This document shows, piece after piece, positions 17,967-26,802 of a DNA stretch of 64,000 nucleotides. How positions within the stretch are numbered: position 1 is the stretch's first letter; the number at the start of each line of letters is the position of its first letter. A program made the position numbers and the translations under genes. Origin of the DNA: Aliivibrio sifiae (lineage in GTDB: Bacteria; Pseudomonadota; Gammaproteobacteria; Enterobacterales; Vibrionaceae); contig NZ_MSCO01000001.1 in the NCBI RefSeq assembly GCF_002954705.1, forward strand, positions 468,115 through 532,114. The letters are read 5' to 3'. The notes below the pieces were generated by a model. That model had not been told where the DNA came from, searched no databases, and worked only from the letters and a program-made list of their open reading frames with translations.

Positions 17967-19977
17967 GCAATTACAACACTTAATGGATCACGGTGTACTT
18001 CGCCCATTGGATCTACAGTTTGCTAAGTTTTTAGGTCAACAGGAAAAGAACAGCGATAAAAACTTAATCATGTTGCTCGCAGCAATGACTAGCCATGAGT
18101 TAGGTAAAGGCCATGTGTGTATTGATATCGAGCAAGTAGAGCAAGGTGATCTGTTTACGTTGCCTGCAAAATATCGTGATGCATTGTTAGCGTTAGTACC
18201 AGAGAAAAATCAGTGGATTAGTGAATTGTCAGCGGCATCGACAATATCTAATGGCACAGAAGCAACGCCACTAGCCTTTGATGGAACTCGTTTATATTTA
18301 CAACGTTATTGGTCGTTTGAGCAGCGTGTTGCCAACCGTATAACTAAAGCGGCGCAAAGCGTGGCGGTAAACCCTCAGTTATCGAATACATTGGATGAGC
18401 TATTTGCTCGCCAATACCATTTTTTATTCAGTGGGCTTAAAAAATTAGAGAATAATAATCAAGTATCTCGTCAGCAATTAGTGTGCGATATGCTCGATGT
18501 TGTGGGATCTAGTGATTTAGATTGGCAAGCGATTGATGCTGTTTTACTTGCAGCCACTAAGTCTTCAGAATTAGAGGCGCTGGATAATTTAATCCCAACT
18601 AAACACTGTGTTAATTGGCAAAAAGTCGCGGCAGCTGTGGCGCTAACTCGTCGATTCTCAGTTATTTCTGGTGGTCCAGGAACGGGTAAAACAACCACAG
18701 TAACCAAGCTTTTGGCCTCCTTAGTGACACAAGCTCAGCAGGATAATAAAAACATAGCGATTAAACTGGTTGCGCCAACCGGTAAAGCCGCGGCGCGTTT
18801 GACTGAATCCATTGGTCAAGCGGTGCAATCTATTGGTTTAGCACCAGAAGTAAAAGAAGCGATCCCGACAGACGCAAGTACGCTGCATCGCTTGCTTGGT
18901 TATATTCCAAACCAAGTGGATTTTCGTCATAACAAAAGCAATCCATTACACCTTGATGTATTGGTGGTGGATGAAGCCTCGATGGTCGATTTACCTATGA
19001 TGGCCCGACTACTCGATGCGGTAGCAGAACACGCGCGTGTTATTTTATTGGGCGATAAAGATCAGTTAGCCTCGGTTGAAGCGGGAGCGGTGTTAGGTGA
19101 TATCTGTCAGTTTACTAAAATGGGTTACAGCCAGAATCAAGCACAACAATTATCTCAATTAACAGGCTATGCTTTGCCTGTGCAATCGCACAATAACGCG
19201 GTAGCCGATAGCTTGTGTATGCTGCAAAAGAGTTACCGTTTTGATGCGCGCTCAGGAATTGGACAACTTGCCAAAGCCATTAATGAAGGCAGTAAATTTA
19301 AAGTAGAAGCAGTATGGGCGAAAGGGTTCTCTGATATTCGGTTTCATGATTTAAGTAATGACAGCTATAACGCAATGATCACCATGATGGTGAATGGCTA
19401 TCGCAGTTATTTAGGCCATATCCATGCGGGCGATAAACCAGAAGTGGCGCTAAAAGCCTTTAGCCATATTCAATTATTGTGTGCAATGCGCGAAGGCGAC
19501 TTTGGGGTTGTAGGGCTTAATCAACGAATTGAAAAAGGATTAAGAAAATCTGATTTGATTCCTCATGGTGATGAAGTATGGTACTCAGGCCGCCCGGTGA
19601 TGGTGACTCAAAATGATTATGGTGTAGGTCTTTATAATGGTGATATTGGTATTGCGATGCCAGATCCTGTTGATCAACGTTTACGTGTTTATTTTGATAT
19701 GCCGGATGGTTCGATTCGTGGAGTATTACCAAGCCAATTACCAGAGCATGAAACTGTGTATGCGATGACGATTCATAAATCTCAAGGGTCTGAATTTGAG
19801 CATACCGTATTAGCTTTACCTGCTGAGTTCAGCCCAATCTTAACGCGTGAGTTAATTTATACGGGTGTTACTCGAGCGAAGAAAAAACTCGATCTGTTTG
19901 CAACAGAGAAAGTGGTGGCGCGAGGTGTAATGATTAAAACTCAGAGGAACAGTGGGTTAGCATCATTGATGAGTTAA
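17959..19977 (+). CDS. recD: Exodeoxyribonuclease V alpha subunit RecD
   Basis: RecD is the fast 5'-3' SF1B helicase of RecBCD. The 672-residue protein has Walker A GGPGTGKTTTVT (about residue 238), motif Ia APTGKAAARL, Walker B VVDEASMVDL, motif III GDKDQLASVEAGAV, and C-terminal TIHKSQGSEF and TGVTRAKKKL. The start overlaps recB; GGAG lies about 9 bases upstream. A bidirectional terminator follows at once, so it closes the rec operon. Confidence 0.96.
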   Translation: MLKQLQHLMDHGVLRPLDLQFAKFLGQQEKNSDKNLIMLLAAMTSHELGKGHVCIDIEQVEQGDLFTLPAKYRDALLALVPEKNQWISELSAASTISNGTEATPLAFDGTRLYLQRYWSFEQRVANRITKAAQSVAVNPQLSNTLDELFARQYHFLFSGLKKLENNNQVSRQQLVCDMLDVVGSSDLDWQAIDAVLLAATKSSELEALDNLIPTKHCVNWQKVAAAVALTRRFSVISGGPGTGKTTTVTKLLASLVTQAQQDNKNIAIKLVAPTGKAAARLTESIGQAVQSIGLAPEVKEAIPTDASTLHRLLGYIPNQVDFRHNKSNPLHLDVLVVDEASMVDLPMMARLLDAVAEHARVILLGDKDQLASVEAGAVLGDICQFTKMGYSQNQAQQLSQLTGYALPVQSHNNAVADSLCMLQKSYRFDARSGIGQLAKAINEGSKFKVEAVWAKGFSDIRFHDLSNDSYNAMITMMVNGYRSYLGHIHAGDKPEVALKAFSHIQLLCAMREGDFGVVGLNQRIEKGLRKSDLIPHGDEVWYSGRPVMVTQNDYGVGLYNGDIGIAMPDPVDQRLRVYFDMPDGSIRGVLPSQLPEHETVYAMTIHKSQGSEFEHTVLALPAEFSPILTRELIYTGVTRAKKKLDLFATEKVVARGVMIKTQRNSGLASLMS

Positions 19978-19980
19978 ATA

Positions 19981-20020
19981 AATACAGTGGTTAATAAAAA
20001 AGATTAACCACTGTATTATT
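19981..20020. terminator. Terminator after recD
   Basis: A perfect 15-bp inverted repeat (AATACAGTGGTTAAT/ATTAACCACTGTATT) with a 7-base loop starts 4 bases after the recD stop. Confidence 0.85.
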
Positions 20021-20076
20021 TCATATACGTAATAGTCATTTTCTTTTTTTACTCTAGTAAATATGGAATAAATGAT

Positions 20077-20161
20077 TATAATTGCGCCTCTAAAATTCGG
20101 AAGGAATACCGGATCTTTTTTTCTACCAATATCATTAATTAGATGATTGATATAGTTGGTA
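20077..20161 (+). promoter_or_regulatory. Promoter and two-hairpin leader of the SMR gene
   Basis: TATAAT at 20077-20082 is a consensus -10. Just downstream is ATTCGG(N8)CCGGAT (20095-20114) followed by a run of eight T: an intrinsic terminator inside the leader. A second hairpin TACCAATATCA (20124-20134) pairs with TGATAT...TGGTA (20148-20161). This is the shape of an attenuator or small riboswitch. I cannot match it to a known class, and the first hairpin could instead be a second stop for recD. Confidence 0.5.
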
Positions 20162-20203
20162 TTAATATGGCTGTTCCGTTATATGTTTAAACTACTTGTT
20201 TCA

Positions 20204-20536
20204 ATGCCACCAGCAATGGCGCTTATTATTGCTATTATTTCCGAAGTAATAGCGACCTCTTACATTCCCAAAACAGAACAATTCACGAAATTAACACCAA
20301 GCCTTATCGTTGGTGTGGGTTATGCTATTGCATTCTTTTTACTTTCAATAACAGTTAAAAGTATGCCAGTAGGAATTGTTTATGCGATATGGAGCGGGGC
20401 TGGAATTGTCTTGGTTGCAGGTATTGGATATTTTGCTTATGGGCAAAAACTAGATTTACCTGCTGTAGCGGGAATAGGTCTTATTCTATCTGGTGTATTA
20501 GTCGTTAATCTGTTTTCGAACACTGCTGCTCACTAA
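20204..20536 (+). CDS. SMR-family small multidrug efflux protein (EmrE-like)
   Basis: The product has four hydrophobic helices in 110 residues. With the ATG at 20204 the essential SMR glutamate falls at residue 14 (IAIISEVIATS), the same position as in EmrE, which is why I prefer it over the ATG at 20156. AIWSGAGIV carries the conserved Trp of helix 3. SMR proteins act as dimers, exchanging protons for cationic drugs, guanidinium or polyamines. There is no good ribosome site at either start. A second SMR partner gene is not adjacent, so it is probably a homodimer. Confidence 0.87.
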   Translation: MPPAMALIIAIISEVIATSYIPKTEQFTKLTPSLIVGVGYAIAFFLLSITVKSMPVGIVYAIWSGAGIVLVAGIGYFAYGQKLDLPAVAGIGLILSGVLVVNLFSNTAAH

Positions 20537-20557
20537 AGAGAAGCGAATATATTTTAG

Positions 20558-20593
20558 AAGGCCGCATTGGATAGCACCAATGCGGCCTTTTTT
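20558..20593. terminator. Bidirectional terminator, SMR gene / argA
   Basis: A stem AAGGCCGCATTGG/CCAATGCGGCCTT (13 bp) is flanked by A and T tracts between two converging genes. Confidence 0.92.
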
Positions 20594-20595
20594 AT

Positions 20596-21945
20596 TTATA
20601 GTTCTTTTAATACTAAGATCTTCGATTTCCGCTGATAGTTGTATAATTTCTGTTTTTTCATTGGTAGATGTAAAACATCGACCTCGACGAAACCTTGCTC
20701 TCTAAACCAATGAAGGCTGCGAGTCGTAAGAACAAATAGTTGTGACAGTTTAAATTGTTTGGCTTTAACTCGTAAGCGGTTAAGTAAGGTAACGCCACGG
20801 TCACCATCTCGGTAATCAGGATGAACAGCAACACAACCCATCTCAGCCATTTTGTCTTCAGGGAATGGATAAAGAGCAGCACAAGCGATGACTAAACCAT
20901 CTTTTTCGATAATCGTAAATTGAGCTATTTCTTGTTCTAATTGTTCACGAGAACGACGAACTAAAATCCCTTCCTCTTCTAATGGGTGGATCAAATCCAT
21001 GATGCCACCGATATCATCAATTTCAGCATCTCGTACTTGTTCTGAGCTTGCCATAACCACTTGAGTTCCAATGCCATCAAAAGAAAATAGCTCTTGAATT
21101 AATGCGCCATCTTCTTTGTAGCTAATTAAATGACTTCGTGGTACACCAGCTTTGCACGCAGTAATCGATCCTTTCAAGAATCGAATGGTTCCGGTGGAGT
21201 TACCATCGTTAGGTGATACGTCTTTTTCTAGTCGTTGAAGGATCTCTTCGGCTTCACTAGGAAAAAGTTCTGCTAATATTTGACCATTGTTATTAAGTAC
21301 GCCTTGTTCAGAACAAAAGCCAATGAGTTTATCTGCGTTTAGTCGAATCGCTAATTGTGTGGCAACATCTTCAGATAAAAGGTTAAAGCACTCGCCAGTT
21401 ACTGAGCTTGCAACAGGACCGAGTAAAACGATGGATTGTTGGTCGAGCATTCGATTAATACCATTAGTATCAATTCTTCTAACACGGCCACTATGACAGT
21501 AATCAACACCGTCATCGACACCAAGAGGTTGAGCAATAATAAAGTTGCCACTGATGACATTAATCTGAGCGCCAGCCATGGGGGTATTGTTTAAGCTCAT
21601 CGAGAGGCGAGCGGTAATATCGAGTTGTAATTGCCCTGCAATTTGTTTAACAAGCTCTAAGGTTTGTTCATCTGTAACTCTGATCCCTTTATGAAAAGGC
21701 GCCTCATGTGATGTTGATTCAAGTTGAGCACGCATTTGAGGTCGAGTGCCGTAAACAATGACAATTCGTAATCCAAGGGAATTTAAGAGAGCAATATCAT
21801 TAACAATATTGGCAAAGTTTGGGTCAGCAATCGCTTCTCCTCCTAGCATAATAACCACCGTTTTATCGCGGTGAGCATTTACATAAGGTGCGGACTGACG
21901 AAAGCCTTTAACTAAAGCAGTACTACGAAACTTCACATTATTCAT
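20596..21945 (-). CDS. argA: N-acetylglutamate synthase (amino-acid acetyltransferase)
   Basis: ArgA catalyses the first step of arginine synthesis, acetyl-CoA plus glutamate to N-acetylglutamate. The 449 residues comprise an amino-acid-kinase-like regulatory domain ([10 protein letters not shown] near residue 30, to about 280) and a C-terminal GNAT domain ([18 protein letters not shown]). Arginine feedback through the kinase domain is a family property. It converges on the SMR gene and sits beside recD, a link also seen in E. coli. I could not find a clear pair of ArgR boxes upstream. Confidence 0.95.
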   Translation of the reverse strand: MNNVKFRSTALVKGFRQSAPYVNAHRDKTVVIMLGGEAIADPNFANIVNDIALLNSLGLRIVIVYGTRPQMRAQLESTSHEAPFHKGIRVTDEQTLELVKQIAGQLQLDITARLSMSLNNTPMAGAQINVISGNFIIAQPLGVDDGVDYCHSGRVRRIDTNGINRMLDQQSIVLLGPVASSVTGECFNLLSEDVATQLAIRLNADKLIGFCSEQGVLNNNGQILAELFPSEAEEILQRLEKDVSPNDGNSTGTIRFLKGSITACKAGVPRSHLISYKEDGALIQELFSFDGIGTQVVMASSEQVRDAEIDDIGGIMDLIHPLEEEGILVRRSREQLEQEIAQFTIIEKDGLVIACAALYPFPEDKMAEMGCVAVHPDYRDGDRGVTLLNRLRVKAKQFKLSQLFVLTTRSLHWFREQGFVEVDVLHLPMKKQKLYNYQRKSKILVLKEL

Positions 21946-22088
21946 CCATGAGTGGTTATCTATTCATATATAGTGACTAATTATTTCTTGTTGTACAAGT
22001 GTTTAGTAGAAGGTCACATAAGTTTTTCTTAATATTTTTAATAATTGCCGATATCCTTATATATAAGTTATTTTTAGTAGGCAACATA

Positions 22089-22472
22089 ATGAGTCGTGCT
22101 CAAGAAAAAGAGTTAAAAAGAAGAAAAATTCGATTGTTAGTTTTAATTAGTTTTGTTGCTATTGGATTGGTTGCTTCTGTTATTGCCGCTATGTATAAAT
22201 CGGGTGCGTTTGCTCAGATGCCAGCATCTCAATTGTATGGTAATTGGGTTGAGTTAGGCGTTCCTAGTTATGCTCAAGACAGCTTCACGATTAGTGAAGG
22301 AGGTATTTATACTCATGGTCGCTTAATTAGTACTAAATTCGAATTTGATGGCACTAAGTTAAGTTATAAACATGGTGAGACGCTGTATGTTTATATGGTT
22401 GAAGATAAGGATGGGGCGGAATTACTACGTGTTCAACCAACGCATTATAAGTCTAGTTTTAGCAAAAAATAA
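22089..22472 (+). CDS. DUF2850-type membrane-anchored protein
   Basis: The 127-residue protein has a charged N-terminus (RAQEKELKRRKIR), one transmembrane helix (about residues 15-35) and an exported domain beginning near QLYGNWVELGVPSYAQDSFTI. I assign the Vibrio DUF2850 family from memory; function is unknown. ATG 22089 is preferred to 21999, because the extra 30 residues are hydrophobic and AT-rich with no ribosome site. It stands alone between argA and mltA. Confidence 0.7.
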   Translation: MSRAQEKELKRRKIRLLVLISFVAIGLVASVIAAMYKSGAFAQMPASQLYGNWVELGVPSYAQDSFTISEGGIYTHGRLISTKFEFDGTKLSYKHGETLYVYMVEDKDGAELLRVQPTHYKSSFSKK

Positions 22473-22646
22473 TAACTAAACCTTCCAAGTAATTATTTTT
22501 CATTGTACTTACTTGGCGGGTGGCAGTAACTTTGTGTCAAGTTTTGTCAAAATTCTCCTTTTCTTACATTTATTCTAGTGTAAGGAATTGCTCTCCCTCT
22601 ATTTGTTTGTCATTCTTCCCTCACTATTTATCAATAAGGCTTTATT

Positions 22647-23747
22647 GTGTTTCGTAAATTTTCTCTTGTGTGTGTTCTTTTGGCTTTAGCTGGTTGTGCC
22701 GATCGTCCTACGGATCGTGCTCAGCAATATCTTGATGGCGGATTCAGCAGTAACTTAAATGAAGTCAGTGAGATTCACTCAGATAACCCTTCTGATTTTA
22801 GTGCCTTCAAAAAACAAAGCGCAGAAGTTGTTAATCGTTCGGAATCAATGTCATTACGTTATGAAGAGCTGTATGTACAATTACAAAAGTGGATTGATGA
22901 AAGCTCAAATCCAGCAGAGCTTTCAGCTTATGGTATTCAATTTGCTCAAATGGGTGGTGGCGACAAACAAGGTAATGTAATGTTCACTGGCTACTTTTCA
23001 CCAGTGATTGAAATGCGCCATACGCCAAACGAAACGTTTAAATACCCAGTTTATGATAAACCAGACTGTGGTTCTAATTGCCCTACAAGAGCAGAAATTA
23101 ATGCAGGTGCTTTATCTGGCTTGGGTCTAGAACTTGGATATTCAGATAATATGATTGATCCGTTTATTATGGAAGTTCAGGGTAGTGGCTTTATTCATTT
23201 TGGTGATGATGACAAGCTTCAGTATTTTGCCTACGGTGGTAAAAATAATCACCCTTACGTAAGTATTGGTAAGGTGCTGATTGAGCGTGGCGAAGTTGAA
23301 CGTAAAGATATGTCACTTAAAGCGATTAAAGAGTGGGTTGCTAAAAATGATGAAGCGACGGTTCGTGAACTGTTAGAAACCAATCCATCTTATGTGTTCT
23401 TTTCACCACGAGACGCTAACCATGTGTTAGGTACGGCTGGGATCCCTTTACTTGCTGGCGCGGCGGTTGCAGCTGATCGTACTTTATTGCCTATGGGAAC
23501 CCCTATACTTGCAGAGGTGCCTCAATTAGATAAAGACGGTAAGTGGACAGGTAAGCATGTACTTAAAGTATTATTGGCATTAGATACTGGTGGTGCGGTA
23601 AAAGAAAATCATTTAGACCAATACTACGGCATGGGTCCAGAGGCTGGTATTGCTGCTGGTCACTTTAAACATTTTGGTCGAGTATGGAAACTTGGTTTAA
23701 AAGATTCTGAAACTGAAAATCCATGGGAAATGCCAAAAAAGAAATAG
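22647..23747 (+). CDS. mltA: Membrane-bound lytic murein transglycosylase A
   Basis: MltA cleaves the glycan strands of peptidoglycan to 1,6-anhydromuropeptides. The protein starts with a lipoprotein signal and lipobox LAGC (Cys17), so it is anchored in the outer membrane. The MltA domain is clear (MFTGYFSPVIEM, DPFIMEVQGSGFIHF, and the 3D region LLALDTGGAVK ... YYGMGPEAG, which carries the catalytic Asp). Length 366 is normal. The start is GTG at 22647, with AAGG 9 bases upstream. Confidence 0.95.
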   Translation: MFRKFSLVCVLLALAGCADRPTDRAQQYLDGGFSSNLNEVSEIHSDNPSDFSAFKKQSAEVVNRSESMSLRYEELYVQLQKWIDESSNPAELSAYGIQFAQMGGGDKQGNVMFTGYFSPVIEMRHTPNETFKYPVYDKPDCGSNCPTRAEINAGALSGLGLELGYSDNMIDPFIMEVQGSGFIHFGDDDKLQYFAYGGKNNHPYVSIGKVLIERGEVERKDMSLKAIKEWVAKNDEATVRELLETNPSYVFFSPRDANHVLGTAGIPLLAGAAVAADRTLLPMGTPILAEVPQLDKDGKWTGKHVLKVLLALDTGGAVKENHLDQYYGMGPEAGIAAGHFKHFGRVWKLGLKDSETENPWEMPKKK

Positions 23748-23786
23748 AACAGAAATAATTCTGATTTTCTTAAAGCTTGATCTTCT

Positions 23787-23823
23787 AAAAAAGAGTGCGT
23801 ATAAATCGTGCTCTTTTTTTGTT
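23787..23823 (+). terminator. Terminator of mltA
   Basis: A hairpin AAAGAGTGCG/CGTGCTCTTT (with G-U pairs) followed by a run of T lies 40 bases after mltA. Confidence 0.8.
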
Positions 23824-23841
23824 TTTGAGTAAGGTAACCCC

Positions 23842-24657
23842 ATGCGCGAATTAACCACTCCTGCTTCTGAAAGTTATGACCAACGTTTTGGTGGCACTCG
23901 CCGTTTGTATGGTAATAGTGAAGTAGAAATCATGCGTGCAGCTCATGTATGTGTCGTTGGTATTGGTGGTGTGGGCTCTTGGGCTGTAGAGGCGCTCGTG
24001 CGTACTGGCCTAGGTGAAATTACGTTAATCGATATGGATGACGTATGTGTTACTAATATTAACCGTCAAATCCATGCGATGACGGGTACGATTGGCCAAA
24101 GTAAAATTGAAGTCATGGCGGAACGCATTAAATTAATTAACCCTGAGTGTAAGATTAATTTAATCGATGATTTTATTACCTCTGAAAATCTCTCTGAGTA
24201 TATTTCTAAAGACTTTGATTACGTGCTTGATGCTATCGACAGTATGAAGCCTAAAGCAGCATTACTGGCATATTGTAAGAGCAATAAGATTAAAGTGATC
24301 ACGACTGGTGGTGCGGGTGGTCAAACAGATCCGACTCAAATTCAAATCACAGATTTAACTAAGACAATTCAAGATCCACTGGCTAAGAAATTACGTGATA
24401 CGCTGCGTCGTCACCATAATTTTACGAAAAATCCAAAGCGTAAATTTGGTATTGATTGTGTGTACTCAACAGAGCATTTGAAATACCCACAAGCCGATGG
24501 GTCTGTGTGTGCAACTAAAGCAACTGCGGAAGGCCCTAAACGTATGGATTGTGCGAGTGGTTTTGGGGCTGCTACGGTGGTAACTGCGACGTTTGGATTT
24601 GTTGCGGTGTCGAGAATTGTAGAGAAGTTGATTGAAAAGCATTCTTCTAGAGACTAG
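23842..24657 (+). CDS. tcdA: tRNA threonylcarbamoyladenosine dehydratase TcdA (CsdL)
   Basis: This E1-like enzyme uses ATP to cyclise t6A to ct6A at position 37 of ANN-decoding tRNAs. The 271 residues show the nucleotide-binding GIGGVGSWAVEALVRTGLG (about residue 39), DMDDVCVTNINRQ and the ATTGGAGG-like loop VITTGGAGGQTDPT. Its partners csdE and csdA lie next door, converging, as expected for the Csd sulfur system. A short ACTAGAG tandem repeat begins inside its last codons. Confidence 0.93.
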   Translation: MRELTTPASESYDQRFGGTRRLYGNSEVEIMRAAHVCVVGIGGVGSWAVEALVRTGLGEITLIDMDDVCVTNINRQIHAMTGTIGQSKIEVMAERIKLINPECKINLIDDFITSENLSEYISKDFDYVLDAIDSMKPKAALLAYCKSNKIKVITTGGAGGQTDPTQIQITDLTKTIQDPLAKKLRDTLRRHHNFTKNPKRKFGIDCVYSTEHLKYPQADGSVCATKATAEGPKRMDCASGFGAATVVTATFGFVAVSRIVEKLIEKHSSRD

Positions 24658-24778
24658 AGACTAGAGACTATAAGAGCGTGTATGTCAGTGTTGATTGTTT
24701 AACTGCTCATATCCGCTCTTTTGCTCTTATAGAAGCGAAGCGTTCTAGTTTCTAGCTAGCGGAGCGTATAGTTTCGTT
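24645..24778. repeat. Intergenic repeat between tcdA and csdE
   Basis: The block starts with three tandem copies of CTAGAGA-type units (24647-24668), then ATAAGAGCG ... CGCTCTT, GCTCTTATAG, AAGCGAAGCG, CTAGTTTCTAGCTAG and GAGCGTATAGTTTC. The same words recur at 59470-59605 upstream of rlmN, so this looks like a family of dispersed repeats. Its right end codes for the last residues of csdE. Confidence 0.6.
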
Positions 24779-25189
24779 AATAGTTTCAATGATCGCCTTA
24801 AGTCCATTACCACGTGATGGGCTTAAATGCTCAATTAGCCCTAACTGAGCAAAGTACCCATCCATATCAAACGTGCTAATCTCTTGTGCGGTTTTATTAT
24901 TAACAGCGGCCATTACTAACGCGATAAGCCCACGAACAATTCTTGCATCAGAATCAGCACAGAAAAAATAAATCCCATCAACAACGTCATGTTGTAGCCA
25001 CACTTTGCTTTCACAGCCTGAAATGGTCACGTTATCTTGTTGCAGTTCTTCTAGCATTTTAGGCAGTTTTTTACCTAATTGAATCACGTTACGGTAACGA
25101 TCCTCCCAACCTTTCGCTTCACTCATTAAATCAAGAACTGTCGTGTGAGTGATGTCAAAACCAAAAGGTGACGATGGGAATGTAGACAT
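24752..25189 (-). CDS. csdE: Cysteine desulfuration protein CsdE (SufE-like)
   Basis: CsdE takes persulfide sulfur from CsdA. The 145-residue SufE fold is shown by GWEDRYRNVIQLGKKLP, the reactive-Cys loop ISGCESKVWL and ARIVRGLIALVMA. It lies just downstream of csdA on the same strand (24-base gap), as in E. coli. The last eight codons and stop sit within a dispersed repeat, so the C-terminus may differ from homologues. Confidence 0.94.
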   Translation of the reverse strand: MSTFPSSPFGFDITHTTVLDLMSEAKGWEDRYRNVIQLGKKLPKMLEELQQDNVTISGCESKVWLQHDVVDGIYFFCADSDARIVRGLIALVMAAVNNKTAQEISTFDMDGYFAQLGLIEHLSPSRGNGLKAIIETINETIRSAS

Positions 25190-25213
25190 AAATAAAATAC
25201 CTTAAATTTGAGC

Positions 25214-26431
25214 TTATAGCATATCTGCGGCTTTATTTAGCGCGTCGATAAAACGTTGAACATCTTGCTTTGTATTATACAAGGCAAATGAAACGCGTAC
25301 AGTCCCCGTTAACCCTAATGCATCCAACATAGGGTGAGCACAATGGTTACCAGAGCGAACAGCAATGCCTTGCTGATCAAGTAGGGTCGCTATATCTTGG
25401 TGGTGGACGCCATCAATAACAAAAGAAAATAGGCTCGCGTTATCTTGTAAACCGACAAAACGTAAGTCTTCAATATCTTTAATTCCTTCGATTGCCATGT
25501 GGCGTAATTCGCTAATATGAGCATTTAGATCATCATGGGCGAATTGCTTAACCCAGTTAATCGCTGTAGCAAAAGCAATCGCACCAGCAACGTTTGGTGT
25601 GCCGGCTTCAAATTTTCCTGGTAGTTCTGCAAACGTAGTTTTTTCAAACGATACTTTCTCAACCATTTTACCACCACCATGCCACACTGGCATAGATTCT
25701 AATAAATGCTGCTTGCCATAGAGAGCTCCAATGCCAGCAGGAGCAAATAATTTATGACCAGAGAAGGCATAAAAATCGGCATTCATTGCTTGCACATCAA
25801 TATCATGATGAACAATTCCTTGAGCGCCATCAATAACCACAATAGCACCAACCAGATGTGCCGCTGTAATAATGTCATCAATTGGATTTAAGGTTCCCGT
25901 TACGTTGGTGACTTGAGCAACGGCAACAATTTTAGTGCGTTTGGTTACCAATGACTCAAATGCATCCATGTCTAATGTGCAATCGGTTTTCATTGGGATT
26001 TTTACAACAGTAGCTCCCGTTTGTTCCGCCACAATTTGCCAAGGCACAATATTAGCGTGATGCTCTAATTCACTGATTAGGATTTCATCACCGACCTTTA
26101 ATGTACTACGAGCGTAGGTTTGAGCTATTAAATTAATTGCTTCGGTTGCACCGCGAGTCCAAATAATTTCTTTACTGCTTTTAGCATTAATAAAGTGTTG
26201 AACGGTTTCACGAGCTTGCTCAAATTGCAGTGTTGCTGAGGCGGTTAGGCTATGACTACCGCGATGCACATTAGCATTACTTTTTTGATAGTAATCTTGA
26301 AGCGCATTTAATACCGACAATGGTTTTTGTGTCGTTGCTGCGCTATCAAAGTAGGCAATAGGTTGGTCATTAACGTCTTGGGTTAAAGCTGGAAATTGAG
26401 AGCGAACAGCGTCAACAGTAAATGCAGTCAT
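25214..26431 (-). CDS. csdA: Cysteine desulfurase CsdA
   Basis: CsdA is a PLP-dependent class V aminotransferase-fold enzyme taking sulfur from cysteine as an enzyme persulfide, passed to CsdE. It shows the PLP lysine in FSGHKLFAPAGIGALYG and the reactive Cys in RSGNHCAHP. Group II (SufS-like) length is 405 residues. I start at 26431 (MTAFTVDAVRSQFP) because the 12 upstream in-frame residues are not part of the fold. It probably shares a transcript with csdE. Confidence 0.94.
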   Translation of the reverse strand: MTAFTVDAVRSQFPALTQDVNDQPIAYFDSAATTQKPLSVLNALQDYYQKSNANVHRGSHSLTASATLQFEQARETVQHFINAKSSKEIIWTRGATEAINLIAQTYARSTLKVGDEILISELEHHANIVPWQIVAEQTGATVVKIPMKTDCTLDMDAFESLVTKRTKIVAVAQVTNVTGTLNPIDDIITAAHLVGAIVVIDGAQGIVHHDIDVQAMNADFYAFSGHKLFAPAGIGALYGKQHLLESMPVWHGGGKMVEKVSFEKTTFAELPGKFEAGTPNVAGAIAFATAINWVKQFAHDDLNAHISELRHMAIEGIKDIEDLRFVGLQDNASLFSFVIDGVHHQDIATLLDQQGIAVRSGNHCAHPMLDALGLTGTVRVSFALYNTKQDVQRFIDALNKAADML

Positions 26432-26505
26432 AATGATTTTCTTTATAGGGTAAGCGGGCAGCGACAATGATGCGGATTTCTGGCTTGTAAGTCAAAATTA
26501 CAGGC

Positions 26506-26749
26506 AAAAAAAAGCACCGTATTAAACGGTGCTAGAATATTTTTTAACCAAAAGGTCAAAATGTAGTAAATAATTGGGTATTGCTAACAAATAGTTTGAA
26601 ATCAATACTCGGGGCTCTAACAGTCGAGCCAATATGCAAACACAACATTGGAGTCTAGAGGGTAGAAAAAGATACTCAGGGAGGAATATATGTCTTTCCT
26701 CTAAACAACGGAGCCAATATTAGGTTTTATCTGGTAGTTCGGCAATGGA
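26506..26749 (-). ncRNA. gcvB: GcvB small regulatory RNA
   Basis: Reading leftwards from opposite gcvA, the segment contains TTGTGTTTGCATATTGG (26629-26645), which corresponds to the GU-rich R1 seed of GcvB, then a GGCTCGAC...GAGCC hairpin, and ends in AGCACCGT/ACGGTGCT followed by eight T (26506-26533), nearly the E. coli GcvB terminator. A TATTAT -10 at 26756-26761 suggests a start near 26749. Position divergent from gcvA is the same as in enterobacteria. GcvB represses many amino-acid transporter mRNAs with Hfq. Exact 5' end is uncertain. Confidence 0.87.
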
Positions 26750-26802
26750 CAATTTATAATACTTAGCATTAAAAAAACTAATGGTTCAGAATGTGAGTTC
26801 TT

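Noticed and set aside
21946-22000. ArgR boxes before argA
   Set aside because: TTCAT and TATATA words occur but no pair of adequate ARG boxes could be assembled.
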